From: Pseudomonas lurida
GTDB lineage: Bacteria > Pseudomonadota > Gammaproteobacteria > Pseudomonadales > Pseudomonadaceae
Direction: 5' to 3'
NCBI RefSeq assembly: GCF_013522705.1
Contig: NZ_JAAMRE010000007.1
Location: 62,001-126,000, forward strand
Length of the DNA stretch: 64,000 bases
The notes below the pieces were generated by a model, which was not told where the DNA came from, did no database searches, and worked only from the letters and a program-made list of their open reading frames with translations. Position numbers and translations under genes: made by a program. This document shows, piece after piece, positions 62,198 to 64,000 of this stretch. Each line of letters opens with the position of its first letter. The stretch's first letter is position 1.

Positions 62198-63467
62198 GCC
62201 GCAACCGACCTTTGCGCTGGTCGACTGCAACAGCTTCTATGCCAGTTGCGAGCGGGTATTCCGACCAGACTTGGCGAAAGTGCCCATCGTGGTGCTGAGC
62301 AATAACGACGGCTGTGTCATCGCGCGCAGCTACGACGCGAAGCCGTTCATCAAGATGGGCGAGCCGTATTTTCAGATCAAGCACAAGCTCAAGCAACACG
62401 GCATTGTCCCGTTCTCCTCTAACTATGCGCTGTATGGCGACATGAGCGAGCGCGTCATGAGTCTGATTGAGGCGATGGTGCCGGCAGTTGAGGTGTATAG
62501 CATCGACGAGGCATTCGCCGATCTGACCGGTGTCGGTGATTTGGATGCCATAGGCCGGCAGATCCGCGCCCAGGTACTTCGCTGCACCGGCATACCTGTA
62601 GGTGTTGGTATCGCTCATACAAAGACCCTGGCGAAACTGGCAAACCACACCGCGAAGCGCCTACAAGCGCAGACCGGTGGTGTGGTCAATATCACCGATC
62701 CGGTTAAGCGGGACTGGGTGCTGCGTAATACGGACGTGGCGGAGGTGTGGGGCGTTGGCCGAAAGATGAAACTTCACCTCGATACGATGGGCATAAAGTC
62801 TGCCATGGACTTGGCTAAGGCGGACCCATGGACTCTCCGCGAGAAGTTCAGCGTTGTGATCGAGAAGACGGCCAGGGAGCTGGGCGGCACGTCTTGTCTA
62901 GAGTTAGATGAACCCGATCCGCCCAAGCAGGAAATCTGCTGCAGCCGGATGTTTGGCAAGCGCCTGACTGATCTACCACCGATTAAGGAAGCGTTGGCCA
63001 CCTACATGATGCGTGCCTCAGAAAAACTGCGGGCCCAGGGATCGCTATGCAAGAAGGTGCGTGTATGCATCCGCACGGGCATGTTCAATCCAGAGGAGGC
63101 GAAGTATGCCAACGGAGTGGTGGTAGATATGCCATATCCCACCGATGACGTGCGACTGCTAACAAAGGCGGTTGTTGATGCGGTCGATCGCATTTACCAG
63201 CCAGGCTTCAAATACAGTAAGGCCGAAGTGATGCTGCTCAACCTGTGTCAGCCCGGCGAGTATACAGATGATCTTTTCGCTACTTCGCAGCCAGCCGAGT
63301 CCTCCCGAGTAATGAGCGTATTGGACAAGATCAATGATCGCTGGGGGAGGGGAACGCTGCGGTCAGCCAGTGTGCCCAGTAATCCAGATTGGGCCATGCG
63401 GCGTGAGATGATGAGCCCGAGCTATACGACTAAGCTTAAACACCTTTGGGTCGTTGCATGCAGATAG
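62190..63467 (+). CDS. umuC: DNA polymerase V catalytic subunit UmuC
   Basis: A 425-residue Y-family translesion polymerase. Palm motifs FALVDCNSFYASCERVF and VYSIDEAFADL (catalytic acidic residues), the thumb and little-finger domain are visible. It overlaps umuD and forms a complete umuDC operon under the LexA box. Its position at the right of the late genes is unusual for a P2-like tail phage but common in Pseudomonas prophages. Confidence 0.93.
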   Translation: MSKPQPTFALVDCNSFYASCERVFRPDLAKVPIVVLSNNDGCVIARSYDAKPFIKMGEPYFQIKHKLKQHGIVPFSSNYALYGDMSERVMSLIEAMVPAVEVYSIDEAFADLTGVGDLDAIGRQIRAQVLRCTGIPVGVGIAHTKTLAKLANHTAKRLQAQTGGVVNITDPVKRDWVLRNTDVAEVWGVGRKMKLHLDTMGIKSAMDLAKADPWTLREKFSVVIEKTARELGGTSCLELDEPDPPKQEICCSRMFGKRLTDLPPIKEALATYMMRASEKLRAQGSLCKKVRVCIRTGMFNPEEAKYANGVVVDMPYPTDDVRLLTKAVVDAVDRIYQPGFKYSKAEVMLLNLCQPGEYTDDLFATSQPAESSRVMSVLDKINDRWGRGTLRSASVPSNPDWAMRREMMSPSYTTKLKHLWVVACR

Positions 63468-63567
63468 CCAAATACTAGGCCGGAACTACATTTTCGCCTA
63501 TTATTATATAGGTCTTAATAGACAGTTTTGCGTCCAGTTTTGAATGAATAGTCCGGGCGATGAAGTT

Positions 63568-64000
63568 TCAGGATTTTTCTCGATGATTTCTAAGGTTGTT
63601 CATTATAGTCAAGGTGCTAGTTGATATGGCCTCTACGTCTAAACTTCCCCATGCCTGAACTAACTCGCCGTTAGTAGTGGGGTAGGATGTATAGACTTTT
63701 TCATTTGCGATATATACTGAGCAGTTGATATTTCCGAACGGTTTGATGTCTTGAATATATTTTTCTATGGCTTCGATCGCTGTTTTAAAGATGTATTCTC
63801 GACCCATGTTTCCAAGAGGCGCTGACGTTTTTCTTTGATTTCCTTGCCTTTCTATAAGTTCAAATGGCTCTAGATTATTAAAGTCTATGGATGTACCGGT
63901 ATTAGGATTGCTAACCAATTCTTCAAGGGTTTCGATGTCCTTTAGAGCCGCGTCTAGCTTGCGTTGTATATCCACGCGTTCTTTTTCTTTCGTGTGTATT
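63568..64000 (-). CDS. Hypothetical protein, N-terminus beyond window
   Basis: An AT-rich frame reading toward umuC. At least 144 residues are visible and the frame stays open to the window edge, so the true start may lie outside; GTG 63975 is only an internal candidate. The visible N-terminal part (KEKERVDIQRKLDAALKDIETLEELV) is a likely coiled coil; the rest resembles no family I know. Low GC against umuC suggests a separate cargo gene. Confidence 0.5.
   Translation of the reverse strand, partial: IHTKEKERVDIQRKLDAALKDIETLEELVSNPNTGTSIDFNNLEPFELIERQGNQRKTSAPLGNMGREYIFKTAIEAIEKYIQDIKPFGNINCSVYIANEKVYTSYPTTNGELVQAWGSLDVEAISTSTLTIMNNLRNHREKS

Noticed and set aside
1..64000. CRISPR arrays, rRNA, tRNA genes, insertion sequences
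   Set aside because: No regularly spaced direct repeats, rRNA, foldable tRNA or transposase genes were seen on either strand.

Overview
The window comes from a Pseudomonas chromosome, most likely of the P. fluorescens group. The gene order mfd / gap / chalcone-isomerase-like / sthA / glycerophosphodiesterase / PilZ / lolCDE, and cupredoxin / queF / DUF4404 / HAD-like / mlaA / PilZ / rssB-rssC / tal / dusA, is typical Pseudomonas core synteny. The GGGGGCTTGCCCCC type REP sequences, single and in inverted pairs, are also characteristic of that group. Host genes are GC-rich with C/G-ending codons.

Bases 1-21.9 kb are ordinary core genome: transcription-repair coupling (mfd, truncated by the window edge), central carbon and redox enzymes (gap, sthA, tal), lipoprotein export (lolC, lolD, lolE), a copper-type two-component system divergent from a periplasmic cupredoxin, queuosine synthesis (queF), outer-membrane lipid asymmetry (mlaA), two PilZ proteins, an RssB-type phosphatase response regulator with its STAS partner, and tRNA dihydrouridine synthase (dusA).

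From about 21.9 kb to the end of the window lies a prophage of at least 42 kb, integrated at the 5' end of dusA; its right end is not reached. The order is: tyrosine integrase; an AT-rich cargo block (GHKL ATPase, a methyltransferase-like partner, a convergent cytosine-C5 DNA methyltransferase); a leftward early operon of small coupled genes including two PrtN-family proteins, an HD phosphohydrolase and a KilAC-domain protein; an AT-rich NACHT NTPase gene; a LexA-type autocleaving repressor divergent from a Cro-like gene; a C4-like antisense RNA candidate on the minus strand; a CII-family regulator, a TraR/DksA zinc finger, a VapE-type primase-helicase and a possible late regulator; a repeat-rich noncoding segment; holin; lambda-like head genes (small and large terminase, gpW, portal, ClpP-type protease, decoration, capsid E, FII, Z); P2-like contractile tail genes (V, W, J, I, fibre, chaperone, sheath, tube, a duplicated E, tape measure, U, X, D); endolysin with nested Rz/Rz1; an adenine methylase; and an SOS module (SRAP protein, umuD, umuC) sharing one LexA box. 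The prophage looks intact within the window.

The genes fit an SOS-inducible temperate myovirus with a lambda-like head and P2-like tail that carries anti-phage cargo at two positions: next to the integrase (GHKL / methyltransferase-like / Dcm) and beside the repressor (NACHT). The GHKL-plus-partner pair and the NACHT gene are the best candidates for little-described defence functions. The C4-like RNA, the CCTACC repeat field, the tandem tail-chaperone duplication with a possible +1/-2 frameshift, and the series of terminator-like hairpins inside the late operon are further structures worth testing.
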